From CAG-217 sp963605415 (GTDB lineage: Bacteria; Bacillota; Clostridia; Oscillospirales; Acutalibacteraceae), in assembly GCA_963605415.1 (NCBI GenBank), contig CAVCUL010000003.1, positions 62,001-126,000 of the forward strand: a DNA stretch of 64,000 nucleotides, given 5' to 3'. This document shows positions 23,635-31,361 of the stretch, piece after piece (position 1 is the first letter of the stretch; every line of letters begins with the position of its first letter). Made by a program: the position numbers and the translations under genes. The notes under the pieces are model-generated. The model saw only the letters and a list, made by a program, of their open reading frames with translations. It was not told where the DNA came from and made no database searches.

Positions 23635-26601
23635 TTATTTCGTTTTTGCCGATTTGACGGCGGACCACTTGGAATAGACTTTTTTGCCCTTTACGGTCTT
23701 ATAGGTGCGGATACGCACATAGTATTTGGTCTTGGCTTTCAGCTTCGTTGCTTTGGCGGAAGTGGTCTTTTGCTTATTGACCGTTATGGTCTTTTTGTTT
23801 TTGCTGAACTTCTTGTCCGTTGCAAACTGGAGCTGATAGCCGGTAGCGCCGCTGATTTTTGACCAGGTGGCTGTCAGCGTCTTTTTGCCCGAGGTCAACT
23901 TCTTGATGGCAGCGGGCTTAGGCGCTTTCACCGCCGCCTTTGTGGTGGTGACTTTTTTGGTAGTCGTCACCTTTTTGGTGGTGGTAACTTTCTTGGTGGT
24001 AGTTACCTTTTTCGTTGTAGTGACCTTTTTGGTGGTGGTCGCCTTTTTTGTTGTGGTGACCTTCTGGGTGGTGGTCGGCCTGGTGGTAGTAGTCGTTGTA
24101 GTAGGCTTTGTTGTTGTGGTGGTTACTGTTGTGGGCTTAGTGGTAGTCGTGGTGGTATTGGTCGTGGTTGTGGTCGTTGTCTCCGGCTCCGGATCGGGTA
24201 GGATCGTGTGCAACTTAGGCGTAATGGACGCAGAAAGAGTAAAGTACATCTTGTTGCTGCAAAGCACATTGTTGTGGCTGCCGGTAAACAGAATATCATA
24301 GGAATTGCCTGCATAAATGGTATTGGTCAGTTCCTGCCCCTTGTAATAGATCTTTACATCGGTATTGATCTTGCAGGCGTCGCCGTGGGTGACCGTAGCA
24401 ATATCAAAATCATAAACGCCGCTGTTATCCGGTCGGAATGTATAATACGCCACAAAGTCGGCGCTGTTCATTCCCACCTTTTTGGTGCTGTTCAAAGTCA
24501 TACTGCCGGAGTCTGCCAGTTGCAGTTTGCTGATGGTCACTTGGGCACCAACGGCTGTATCTTCCGTGCTGCTGCATTTGCCCACATGGCGCGCAGACAG
24601 GCACACCACATAAGTGCGCCCGCTGACCAGGAGCAAGGGCGCGCCCGGCCGGGCGTTATCATAATAGCCGTTGATCCCTGTGATCACATCCAGGTTGCAG
24701 TTCTCGTGCCCGGCGGTGGTAACAGAAAAGGTATAATACCCGGTCTCTGCCGGGGTAAAGCCCAGCAGCCCACTGTATGTACCGTCAGCATTCAGGGTAA
24801 CGCTCCGGGCCTGGTCCTCGGTTATGGCAGGCAGGTCCTCCGGCGCGATCATCTCAATAGGTACATTCGCAGACATGCCGCCGATCTCCAGCGTAGCTGT
24901 ATGGGTGCCCACATTCCAGGGATTGGTGGTCTGGTCGTCGGTGACAAAAATGCTGTAAGACGCATATTTTCCATCAGCAGAAGACACAAAGGCATTCTTG
25001 CTTTTATCATAATCAAAAGTGCAGACTTTGCCGTCGGTATAGGTGACCTGCACGCTGTCCACATAATCTGCTATATTGTAAGCGTATTTGCCGCTGATTT
25101 TATTTACGCCGTAGACCAGCTTGGGTGCGTTTGTCTTTACATTGGCCTGCACAGAGGACACCGGCACGCGCTTCTTTACAGACAGCTTGATGGTGCCGTT
25201 GCCGCTGCCGTTGCGCATAAAGACGAATGTAATGGGATAGGTCTGCCCGGCAGACAGCTGCACATTCTCTGCCACATACTCGCGGCTGGTGTCGCCAGTC
25301 AAATAATACGCCCGGCTGATGTCGTACTGCTGACTGCCTGCAAACACGCTCACCTCGTCATAAGAGGCCCAGTCCATATCCTCAATGGAGATGGTGTACG
25401 CCCCGTCCTCCGTAGGGGTAAAGGAATAATAGCCAAAGTAGCGGGTATTGGCGCGGTAGGAGACGCTCTTTTCCTCAAAGAGCGAAAAGCTCTCCAAATC
25501 GGAAGCGCTCTTGACCACCACCGGGATCTGCATCGTGTTGAACTCGCCGATCTTGGCAGTGAAATAGTTGGTGCCCACCGACCAATGGTCATCCGCCTGG
25601 GTGTCGGTGTAATTCACATACAAACCGGTGCGCTTGCTGTACGGATCCGGCTCGTCATAGGGCGCCAGGTCAGCGGGGACCTCCGTCACATTTTCGTCCC
25701 CAAAATCAATGGTAACGGACCGCAAATAGTCCCGATTGCGGTAGTAATATTTGTTATAAGTATTGCCCGCAGCGTCCGTCTCCGTAAAGCAGTTGGATTT
25801 TTCGTAGATAGGCTCCGGGTCCTGAACCAAGTTAAAAGTGACAGCGTCCGTATTATAGCTGTCCAGCTTAACAAACTTCACCTTAGAGCGGGTGGTGGTA
25901 GGGTCGCCTACGGTGGTCTTGGCGCCGTTGGCGTACACATTCAGAATAAAATAATCGCTCCACGCGCCGCCGGGGCTGATATGCATAGCCGTATTCACCC
26001 GCACATCTTTCCGATCCAGGTAAACAGAGCCGTCGTCCCCCTCTGTGGACAGCGCCTTGAGCAGTCGATAACGGGCCTCAAATATCGGGTTGCCGTTGGT
26101 ATCCCGCGGGGTCTCGGCAGCGAACTTCACATTGCCGTAATATTCATAATCGTTCGGAATAATAAATGAGCGGTCGTATTCGCCGGTAAAGTCCAACTCG
26201 TCACCGTCCGCCACGGCGTCTACGCTCTGCCGAACCACGGTGGCAATGGTATTGGCAGAGCAAGTGAACTCGATCTTCAGCTCCTGGCCCTTTTTCATAT
26301 CGTAGTAGTAGATATGCGCGTAGTCAGTGGGTCTGTAATCATCAGTATAACAGTCCAGGGACGCGCTGTGCAGGGTGACTTTGCCGGCACTTGCCTTTGC
26401 CGTTACGGAATACACGCCGTCCTTTTCCGCCTCAAATCGATAGGCATAAGCGCTGCCGGTCTCGCCGGTCTGCATATTCTGCCGGTAGTCAGGCAGCAGT
26501 TCGTCATAGGACCCGCTCTCTGCCAAAGACCCGGCTGCGGACAGCGGCAACATGGTGAGCACCAAAACCAGCGCTGATAAAACACAAAGTAATTTCTTCA
26601 T
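23635..26601 (-). CDS. Large secreted protein with Thr/Lys-rich linker and C-terminal fibronectin type III domain
   Basis: A 988-residue protein with a signal peptide (MKKLLCVLSALVLVLTMLPLSAAG). The first ~800 residues are beta-rich modules with repeated phrases such as YYTFRPDNSGVYDFDI, YSFTPTEDGAYTISIE and LLGFTPAETGYYTFSV, resembling pre-peptidase/carbohydrate-binding beta-sandwiches. An 87-residue linker (Thr/Lys/Pro-rich, seven KKVTTT-like units) follows. The last 98 residues are an FnIII domain with SGATGYQLQFATDKKF and YYVRIRTYKTVKGKKVYSKWS. No LPXTG, SLH or dockerin is seen, so the attachment mode is unclear. Start ATG 26601 is set by GGGAG upstream. Function unknown; adhesion or polysaccharide binding is plausible. 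Confidence 0.75.
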   Translation of the reverse strand: MKKLLCVLSALVLVLTMLPLSAAGSLAESGSYDELLPDYRQNMQTGETGSAYAYRFEAEKDGVYSVTAKASAGKVTLHSASLDCYTDDYRPTDYAHIYYYDMKKGQELKIEFTCSANTIATVVRQSVDAVADGDELDFTGEYDRSFIIPNDYEYYGNVKFAAETPRDTNGNPIFEARYRLLKALSTEGDDGSVYLDRKDVRVNTAMHISPGGAWSDYFILNVYANGAKTTVGDPTTTRSKVKFVKLDSYNTDAVTFNLVQDPEPIYEKSNCFTETDAAGNTYNKYYYRNRDYLRSVTIDFGDENVTEVPADLAPYDEPDPYSKRTGLYVNYTDTQADDHWSVGTNYFTAKIGEFNTMQIPVVVKSASDLESFSLFEEKSVSYRANTRYFGYYSFTPTEDGAYTISIEDMDWASYDEVSVFAGSQQYDISRAYYLTGDTSREYVAENVQLSAGQTYPITFVFMRNGSGNGTIKLSVKKRVPVSSVQANVKTNAPKLVYGVNKISGKYAYNIADYVDSVQVTYTDGKVCTFDYDKSKNAFVSSADGKYASYSIFVTDDQTTNPWNVGTHTATLEIGGMSANVPIEMIAPEDLPAITEDQARSVTLNADGTYSGLLGFTPAETGYYTFSVTTAGHENCNLDVITGINGYYDNARPGAPLLLVSGRTYVVCLSARHVGKCSSTEDTAVGAQVTISKLQLADSGSMTLNSTKKVGMNSADFVAYYTFRPDNSGVYDFDIATVTHGDACKINTDVKIYYKGQELTNTIYAGNSYDILFTGSHNNVLCSNKMYFTLSASITPKLHTILPDPEPETTTTTTTNTTTTTTKPTTVTTTTTKPTTTTTTTRPTTTQKVTTTKKATTTKKVTTTKKVTTTKKVTTTKKVTTTKKVTTTKAAVKAPKPAAIKKLTSGKKTLTATWSKISGATGYQLQFATDKKFSKNKKTITVNKQKTTSAKATKLKAKTKYYVRIRTYKTVKGKKVYSKWSAVKSAKTK
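23941..24066 (-). repeat. Tandem 18-base repeat coding KKVTTT units
   Basis: Seven consecutive units of six codons (QKVTTT, KKATTT, then five KKVTTT) in the linker of the large secreted protein. The DNA copies differ at third positions, so they are old or under purifying selection at the protein level. Copy number could vary between strains. Confidence 0.8.
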
Positions 26602-26681
26602 CGTTTTCTCCCAAAAATGCATTTGATTTTATCTTAGCACAGTCCGCTTTATATCGCAACAAAAATCCGAAAAACGGCAAC

Positions 26682-26714
26682 AAAAATAGCCCGGTGCGCC
26701 TTAGCACACCGAGC
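26682..26714 (-). terminator. Terminator of the collagen-like protein gene
   Basis: An 11-bp stem GCTCGGTGTGC/GCGCACCGGGC (26704-26714 and 26689-26699, two wobble or mismatched positions) with a four-base loop is followed on the minus strand by TATTTTTG. Confidence 0.85.
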
Positions 26715-26722
26715 CCCCGCAG

Positions 26723-27625
26723 TTAAACTACGGTCAGAGATACATCGTCAATAATCACACTGTCGTCCGCATCGCCGCTTGCCGTCAGATACGCAGTCAC
26801 CGTCGCTGTATTTGCAGGCACAGCAGTGCTGATCACCTGGTAATATCCAAAACCCGGTGCCGTTGTAACCATGTCACCGGCGCGAACTGCGATCTGTGCC
26901 CCGGTTGTTTCGGCCCCTGCCGTGTCCGTAAAGAGAATGCTGGCAGTAACAGCCGGTTGGTCCCCCACACCTTGCGCATAAAAAGACAGCCGATAATAAT
27001 CGCCGGTTTGCGCCGTTACGAACTGGCGCATTTCTGCACCGGCAGCCAGCCGCACAGCCAGTGCACCACTGTGCACCTGACCAGCCCCATTTGACTGACC
27101 AAACAACGCTTCGTTATTCACTGTCCAGCCGGTAGGTGCAGCGTCAGTAAATTGCTCCATGGTTCCGTTCGCAATCAGCTCACCGGGCAATACCGTTCCG
27201 GCTGCACCATCCGCGCCGGTTGCACCAGTCGGGCCGGTTGGGCCAGTGGCACCTGTAGCACCTGCCGTACCGGCTGCGCCCTCAGCACCTGTGGCGCCTG
27301 TTGCACCTGTGGGACCCGTAGGGCCGGTTGCTCCTGTTGCGCCTGTGGCTCCTGTTGCACCGGTAGGACCGGTGGGGCCCATTTGACCATTGCTACCCGG
27401 TGCGCCGGTGGGCCCGGTGGGGCCCATTTGACCGTTACTGCCCGGTGCGCCTGTAGCGCCCGTGGGTCCTGTGGCGCCTGTGGCGCCGGTTGCACCTACA
27501 CCCGGTCCTGTGGGCCCTGTAGGGCCTGTAGGACCTGTAGGACCCACAATGGATGTGCAGCATGCACAGGTCGGCTGACAGCAGGCATTACAAGTGGGTT
27601 GATTTTTATAAATGGTTGTATTCAT
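26723..27625 (-). CDS. Collagen-like Gly-X-Y repeat protein (BclA-like, probable spore surface)
   Basis: A 300-residue protein. Residues 1-27 are Cys-rich (Cys12, 15, 16, 20, 22, 23). Residues 28-143 are Gly-X-Y triplets, mostly GPT and GAT, the collagen-like stalk of exosporium filament proteins. Residues about 145-300 form a beta-rich globular domain beginning GELIANGTMEQFTDAAPTGWTVNN, like the C-terminal domains of clostridial exosporium proteins. The Thr residues of the triplets are likely glycosylation sites, as in BclA. There is no signal peptide, as expected for a mother-cell spore-coat protein. The start overlaps the glycosyltransferase stop (ATGA), with AAGGAG eight bases upstream. 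Spore location is inferred from the family. Confidence 0.8.
   Translation of the reverse strand: MNTTIYKNQPTCNACCQPTCACCTSIVGPTGPTGPTGPTGPGVGATGATGATGPTGATGAPGSNGQMGPTGPTGAPGSNGQMGPTGPTGATGATGATGATGPTGPTGATGATGAEGAAGTAGATGATGPTGPTGATGADGAAGTVLPGELIANGTMEQFTDAAPTGWTVNNEALFGQSNGAGQVHSGALAVRLAAGAEMRQFVTAQTGDYYRLSFYAQGVGDQPAVTASILFTDTAGAETTGAQIAVRAGDMVTTAPGFGYYQVISTAVPANTATVTAYLTASGDADDSVIIDDVSLTVV
27197..27544 (-). repeat. Collagen-like triplet repeat region (coding)
   Basis: DNA coding the Gly-X-Y tract, a series of 9-base near-repeats such as GGTCCTACA and GGCGCAACA, with a 30-base duplicated block (APGSNGQMGPTGPTG at residues 60-74 and 75-89). Such tracts change length by slippage or recombination. 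Confidence 0.8.
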
Positions 27626-28740
27626 TGGGCTTGCTCCTTACTCTCTGCCATTGGCGAATGAGAAGACTCGTTCCGCAAAGTGGAAAAATAAGCTGCATTT
27701 TGCTGCACGGCAGCGTCATCGGGTCTGTAGACTGCTGCTTGGGCATTGCAGCGGGCGGCCGCTGCGTAATCACCCATGCGATCATAACAAACGCAAAGCC
27801 GCAGGTACGGCAAAAACCCGTTATAATCCGTGTTTACAAAGCCGTCGTGCAAGTGGTTCGGTAGTGCCAACGCCCACTTGTACCAGCAAACGGCTGCCGG
27901 GTAATCTTCCTTTTCCAACAAAAGATCACCACAGCCGCACACCAAATCTGCTCTGGGAGCGCCTAAAGAAAGACCGTGGCACAGCACGGCAAACGCTTGC
28001 GACCAGTTTCCTTTCGCCTGCAATGCCGCAGACAGAAATTTGCAGGCCTCCAGTTGATCCGGCAGCCAGCCGTCGCCGGCGGACAAAAATGCTTGCAGCT
28101 TCTGAATTGCACCATCATAACGATGATGATAATACAGTTCCCGTCCGTAATAGAACAAATCCCTGGGCGTAAACTGCTCCCCTGTCGCCTCCATTTTCTC
28201 ATAGATCTGTAGGTTGCGTGTTGTATAGACAGTCTTTACGGATCGGTGGGTCACAGCAATGTTCACCTTAATTCTTGAACCGGGACAATACACATACTCG
28301 TGTACTCGACCGTGCCACACCGGCCCTGCTTCCCGACGCACCAGTCGCTCCCGCTCAAAATAGAAAGTAGGATTGCCCCGACTGTCAAAACCGGTGTTGT
28401 AGCGCATCATCACCACATCTACAGGATCATGATCCAAACGATTTTTCAAATACAACAGAGCATCCAAATCCTCTGGCAACAGTACATCATCTGCATCCAA
28501 CCACAGGATATAATCCCCCGCAGCTTTTGAAAAGGATGCATTGCGTGCGGCAGCAAAGTCATCCACCCAGGCAAAATCGTAGATTTTATCTGTAAACTGC
28601 GCCGCTATCTCTTTGGTTCCATCCGTGCTGCCGGTGTCTACAAGAATTATTTCATCTACCGCTGGTGCCACGCTCTCTAAACATCGCTTCAACACCGCTT
28701 CTTCATTGCGCACAATCATACAAAGACTGATACTCGCCAC
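27622..28740 (-). CDS. Family 2 glycosyltransferase with C-terminal TPR-like region
   Basis: About 372 residues. The N-terminal GT-A domain has SLCMIVRNEE, the LVDTGSTDGTKEIA nucleotide-binding loop, and the DAD metal motif in LWLDADDVLLPEDL. The remaining ~170 residues are helical repeats (YYGRELYYHHRYDGAIQKLQAFL, DLLLEKEDYPAAVCWYKWALAL) of the TPR kind. A GTG start at 28740 is preferred because AGGAGG lies seven bases upstream; the ATG at 28746 is only one base from it. The stop overlaps the start of the collagen-like gene, so the enzyme is made from the same message as its probable substrate, the Thr-rich stalk. Sugar donor unknown. Confidence 0.82.
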   Translation of the reverse strand: MASISLCMIVRNEEAVLKRCLESVAPAVDEIILVDTGSTDGTKEIAAQFTDKIYDFAWVDDFAAARNASFSKAAGDYILWLDADDVLLPEDLDALLYLKNRLDHDPVDVVMMRYNTGFDSRGNPTFYFERERLVRREAGPVWHGRVHEYVYCPGSRIKVNIAVTHRSVKTVYTTRNLQIYEKMEATGEQFTPRDLFYYGRELYYHHRYDGAIQKLQAFLSAGDGWLPDQLEACKFLSAALQAKGNWSQAFAVLCHGLSLGAPRADLVCGCGDLLLEKEDYPAAVCWYKWALALPNHLHDGFVNTDYNGFLPYLRLCVCYDRMGDYAAAARCNAQAAVYRPDDAAVQQNAAYFSTLRNESSHSPMAESKEQAQ

Positions 28741-28811
28741 TGTCATCCCTCCTACAGACCTATCTCAGTCTATGCATAAAGCAAAATTTTGTGTTTTTTG
28801 AAAAATTCCTC

Positions 28812-28841
28812 TTGACTTTCAGCAGCGTGCTATGCTATACT
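28812..28841 (+). promoter_or_regulatory. Promoter of tRNA-Ala
   Basis: TTGACT (28812-28817) and TATACT (28836-28841) with 18 bases between, 19 bases before the tRNA 5' end. Confidence 0.6.
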
Positions 28842-28860
28842 ACCAAAGCAAGATAACTAC

Positions 28861-28936
28861 GGGGCATTAGCGCAGTTGGGAGCGCGCCACACTGGCAGTG
28901 TGGAGGTCAGGGGTTCGAATCCCCTATGCTCCACCA
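28861..28936 (+). tRNA. tRNA-Ala (anticodon GGC)
   Basis: A full cloverleaf: acceptor GGGGCAT pairs with ATGCTCC (one G-T), D arm GCGC/GCGC, anticodon stem CCACA/TGTGG around loop CTGGCAG, T arm AGGGG-TTCGAAT-CCCCT, discriminator A, and encoded CCA. Loop positions 34-36 read GGC, for alanine codons GCC/GCU. Confidence 0.95.
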
Positions 28937-28940
28937 AATC

Positions 28941-28976
28941 GGAACGGCTTTTTTAAGATTGCCGTTCCTTTTTCTT
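28941..28976 (+). terminator. Terminator of tRNA-Ala
   Basis: An 8-bp perfect stem GGAACGGC/GCCGTTCC (28941-28948 and 28961-28968) followed by TTTTTCTTTC, starting four bases after the encoded CCA. Confidence 0.85.
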
Positions 28977-29033
28977 TCATTTGCCGACTATTTGCCATCT
29001 GCGTGCCTGCCGACACAAGGCAAGGCTTTGATA

Positions 29034-29062
29034 TTGACATCCGCAATTTTTCGTGTTATACT
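29034..29062 (+). promoter_or_regulatory. Promoter upstream of the nitroreductase leader
   Basis: TTGACA (29034-29039) and TATACT (29057-29062) with a 17-base spacer. The predicted start is about 29069, leaving a ~97-base leader before the nitroreductase ATG. The start site coincides with CCAAAATTGG (29069-29078), whose 4-base arms CCAA/TTGG are inverted repeats and could be an operator. Confidence 0.75.
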
Positions 29063-29068
29063 TTAGTT

Positions 29069-29150
29069 CCAAAATTGGTATGGATTTTTCTGAGTTGCAA
29101 AGCTCATTTTTCGCCATACGCTCCTTGTGAGTGTATGGCTTTTTTATTTT
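29069..29150 (+). ncRNA. Leader with intrinsic terminator: attenuator or short sRNA
   Basis: Between the promoter and the nitroreductase ribosome binding site lies an 11-bp stem GCCATACGCTC/GAGTGTATGGC (29113-29123 and 29129-29139) with loop CTTGT, followed by TTTTTTATTTT and then AAGGAGG. A smaller TGAG/CTCA stem lies upstream (about 29091-29106). Transcription would be expected to stop before the gene unless the hairpin is prevented. It may be an attenuator or an sRNA with the gene read through. I recognise no known riboswitch class. Confidence 0.5.
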
Positions 29151-29165
29151 CAAGGAGGTCTTGTC

Positions 29166-29687
29166 ATGTTAAACGAAGTTCTATCCACAATTCAAACACG
29201 CAGAAGCATAAGAGCGTACAAGCCAGACGCCGTTCCGACGGACATGCTGAATGCGGTTCTGGAGGCAGGAACCTATGCACCCACCGGCGGCGGGCGCCAA
29301 TCGCCCACAATCATTGCCGTCACAACAAAAAAGTACCGTGATGAGATTGCCCGGCTGAATGCAGGCATAATGGGCAAAAACACAGACCCCTACTACGATG
29401 CGCCGGTCATTATTCTTGTATTGGCAGAAGAAACGGCAAGTACAGCTGTTGAGGACGGAAGCTGCGTGCTTGAAAACATGATGCTTGCCGCAACATCCTT
29501 AGGCCTTGGTTCTGTTTGGGTACACAGAGAACGGGAGATTTTTGACAGCCAGGCCGGTAAAGCCCTTTTGCAAGCCTGGGGACTACCCCAAACTCTGCGC
29601 GGAATCGGCAGTATTGCACTGGGCTATTCTGCCGCAGAACCGAGCACAGCAGCAAAACGAAAAGACAATTACATTGTTCGCGTGTAA
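29166..29687 (+). CDS. Nitroreductase family protein
   Basis: A 173-residue FMN-dependent oxidoreductase with the RRSIRAYKPD N-terminal flavin-phosphate motif, the APTGGGRQSPTIIAV segment, and a C-terminal GIGSIALGYSAAEP block. Family members reduce nitro compounds, quinones or flavins with NAD(P)H. The ATG at 29166 was chosen because AAGGAGG ends seven bases upstream; an in-frame start at 29127 would lie in the terminator hairpin. It is the first gene of a pair with the YczE-type membrane protein, 30 bases downstream. Substrate unknown. Confidence 0.88.
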   Translation: MLNEVLSTIQTRRSIRAYKPDAVPTDMLNAVLEAGTYAPTGGGRQSPTIIAVTTKKYRDEIARLNAGIMGKNTDPYYDAPVIILVLAEETASTAVEDGSCVLENMMLAATSLGLGSVWVHREREIFDSQAGKALLQAWGLPQTLRGIGSIALGYSAAEPSTAAKRKDNYIVRV

Positions 29688-29717
29688 TGATGGACTGAAA
29701 GTTGAGGTAATGCACCG

Positions 29718-30326
29718 ATGAAGCACCCGGAACTGATAAAACAAATTGCGGTCATTGCTGCAGGCTCTTTGATATCAGCATACGGTATTACACTGGCTAT
29801 GTATGCAGGTTTCGGCGGTGCAACCTTAGCCGTACAGTGGCAAGGAATATCTAAAACACTTCATATAAGTGTCGGCGCGGCATCATTTGCCGTTGCTCTT
29901 GTGATGATTCTGTTTGTTCTCTTCTACGATCGTTCACAGCTTCATATCGGCACCGTTCTGTATCAGGTCATATACAGCATCTGTGTGGATTTGTTTGCCG
30001 ACTGCCATGTATACAGCAGTCACCGATGGATCAATTTTATGATCATGTTGCTGGGTATCATTTTATTTGCGGCGGGGACCGGACTGTATGCAGCAGCTGC
30101 TTTGGGGCGAGGTTCGTACGAGGCGGTTACCTTTGCCTTGGCTGAACGAAACCACTGGAAAGTTAAAATCGTGCGCATGACTTTAGACGCCGCAGTGGTG
30201 GTCATCGGCGTGTTACTGGGTGGAAAATTCGGCCTATGCACGGTGATAACCGTTCTGATTTCCGGGCCGATAATTCAGTTTGTAAGCAGCAAATCCAGGC
30301 GATTCCTATTTTGTCAATCCGGCTGA
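29718..30326 (+). CDS. YczE/YitT-type integral membrane protein
   Basis: A 202-residue protein with about five hydrophobic helices (residues about 8-30, 48-68, 75-95, 108-135, 155-190) and the motif GRGSYEAVTFALAER. This fits the YczE/YyaS/YitT group of unknown membrane proteins in Firmicutes. It follows the nitroreductase in one transcription unit and ends before a terminator. No transport substrate is known for the group. Confidence 0.72.
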   Translation: MKHPELIKQIAVIAAGSLISAYGITLAMYAGFGGATLAVQWQGISKTLHISVGAASFAVALVMILFVLFYDRSQLHIGTVLYQVIYSICVDLFADCHVYSSHRWINFMIMLLGIILFAAGTGLYAAAALGRGSYEAVTFALAERNHWKVKIVRMTLDAAVVVIGVLLGGKFGLCTVITVLISGPIIQFVSSKSRRFLFCQSG

Positions 30327-30370
30327 TTTCTTTATAGAATCAAAGCTACTAATTTAGTAAAACAAATTAT

Positions 30371-30412
30371 ATCCTCGAAATTCCATTGCGGTTTCGAGGA
30401 TTGTTTTCTTCT
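30371..30412 (+). terminator. Terminator of the nitroreductase/YczE unit
   Basis: A perfect 10-bp stem ATCCTCGAAA/TTTCGAGGAT (30371-30380 and 30392-30401) followed by TGTTTTCTTCT. The rest of 30327-30545 shows no convincing gene; a 61-codon open frame at 30386-30571 starts inside this terminator and lacks a ribosome binding site. Confidence 0.85.
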
Positions 30413-30545
30413 ATTTTTTGTGTAATGAAGGGCAAGGCGGCTACTCTTTTATTCGCAGTACTTTCTCTTTTTCCTTGCAAGGGTTATCTGTATAATTGCA
30501 CCGCAGGCGCATCCGTGCCTCAGATCATTTTTTGTTCCCTTTCTA

Positions 30546-30574
30546 TTGACAGCGGCAAAAGCCTATGGTAAAAT
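30546..30574 (+). promoter_or_regulatory. Promoter of the ABC transporter operon
   Basis: TTGACA (30546-30551) and TAAAAT (30569-30574) with a 17-base spacer. Transcription should start about 30581, at the edge of the first GTTAG-N6-CTAAC operator. Confidence 0.8.
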
Positions 30575-30581
30575 CTAATTG

Positions 30582-30597
30582 GTTAGCGGTTACTAAC
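30582..30597 (+). promoter_or_regulatory. Operator 1, GTTAG-N6-CTAAC
   Basis: An inverted repeat of GTTAG and CTAAC with six bases between, at the predicted transcription start of the ABC transporter operon. It overlaps a second, longer hairpin (GCGGTTAC/GTAACCGC) followed by a short T-run. Same 16-base form as at 30625-30640 and 33877-33892. Confidence 0.7.
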
Positions 30598-30624
30598 TGT
30601 AACCGCTGCTTTTTCAAGCAAACA

Positions 30625-30640
30625 GTTAGCGATTGCTAAC
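30625..30640 (+). promoter_or_regulatory. Operator 2, GTTAG-N6-CTAAC
   Basis: The best copy: arms extend to nine bases (ACAGTTAGC/GCTAACTGT, 30622-30643). Its centre is 43 bases from operator 1, about four helical turns, so two repressor dimers could sit on one face. It lies just upstream of the AAGGAGG of the ATPase gene. Confidence 0.75.
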
Positions 30641-30659
30641 TGTATAAGGAGGGAAAACA

Positions 30660-31361
30660 ATGGCACTGATTGAATTTCAAAATGTAACCAAACAGTATTT
30701 CACGGGAATGCACATTCTTAATGCACTGGACAATGTGAGTTTTTCCATGGATAAAGGCGAGTTTGTAGTGATCCTGGGTCCCAGCGGCGCAGGCAAGTCT
30801 ACCCTGCTGAACCTGTTGGGCGGTATGGAAAGCGCCACCAAGGGCACCATTTTGGTGGACGGCAAGGCGATAACGGATATGAACGCCGCTGCGCTCACCA
30901 AATACAGAGCCACGGATGTGGGCTTTGTGTTCCAGTTTTACAACCTGATCCCCACCCTGACGGCACTGGAGAATGTGGAGCTGGTGCGAGATATTTGCCC
31001 CGGTGCCACCCCGGCTGCCCAGGCGCTGGAACAGGTAGGTCTGCTGGATCACAAATACCAGTTCCCTTCCCAGCTTAGCGGCGGCGAGCAGCAGCGGGTA
31101 TCCATTGCCAGAGCCGTCAGCAAGAACCCGAAAATGCTTCTTTGCGACGAGCCTACCGGCGCCCTGGACAGTGAGACCGGCGTGCAAATCCTGACCCTGC
31201 TGCAAAATCTCAGCCGTGAGCAGGAAAAGACGGTGATCATCGTTACCCATAACGCTGCACTGGCCGAGGCTGCGGACAAAGTTATTCGTCTTAAAAACGG
31301 CAAGATCAGAGAAATTACCGTCAATGCCCAACCAAAGGCAGTTAGTGAGGTGGCTTGGTAA
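30660..31361 (+). CDS. ABC transporter ATP-binding protein (MacB/LolD type)
   Basis: A 233-residue ATPase with Walker A GPSGAGKST at about 40-48, Q-loop FQFYNLIPTLTALENVEL, signature LSGGEQQRVSIARAV, Walker B MLLCDEPTGALD and switch His in VTHNAALAE. It is of the antimicrobial-peptide/lipoprotein export class that pairs with FtsX-type permeases. The ATG follows AAGGAGG by seven bases. The stop codon overlaps the start of the permease (TAATG). The transported molecule is not known. Confidence 0.92.
   Translation: MALIEFQNVTKQYFTGMHILNALDNVSFSMDKGEFVVILGPSGAGKSTLLNLLGGMESATKGTILVDGKAITDMNAAALTKYRATDVGFVFQFYNLIPTLTALENVELVRDICPGATPAAQALEQVGLLDHKYQFPSQLSGGEQQRVSIARAVSKNPKMLLCDEPTGALDSETGVQILTLLQNLSREQEKTVIIVTHNAALAEAADKVIRLKNGKIREITVNAQPKAVSEVAW

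Noticed and set aside
24208..26169. A 653-codon open frame on the plus strand
   Set aside because: It is opposite the large secreted protein, has no ribosome binding site and its residues are typical of antisense reading. The minus-strand frame has a signal peptide, domains and a terminator.
27197..27544. A regular repeat array resembling CRISPR
   Set aside because: It is the collagen Gly-X-Y coding region: periods of 9 bases, no constant-length unique spacers and no cas genes.
30386..30571. A 61-codon frame between the YczE-type gene and the ABC transporter
   Set aside because: It starts inside a terminator stem, lacks a ribosome binding site and runs into the transporter promoter.
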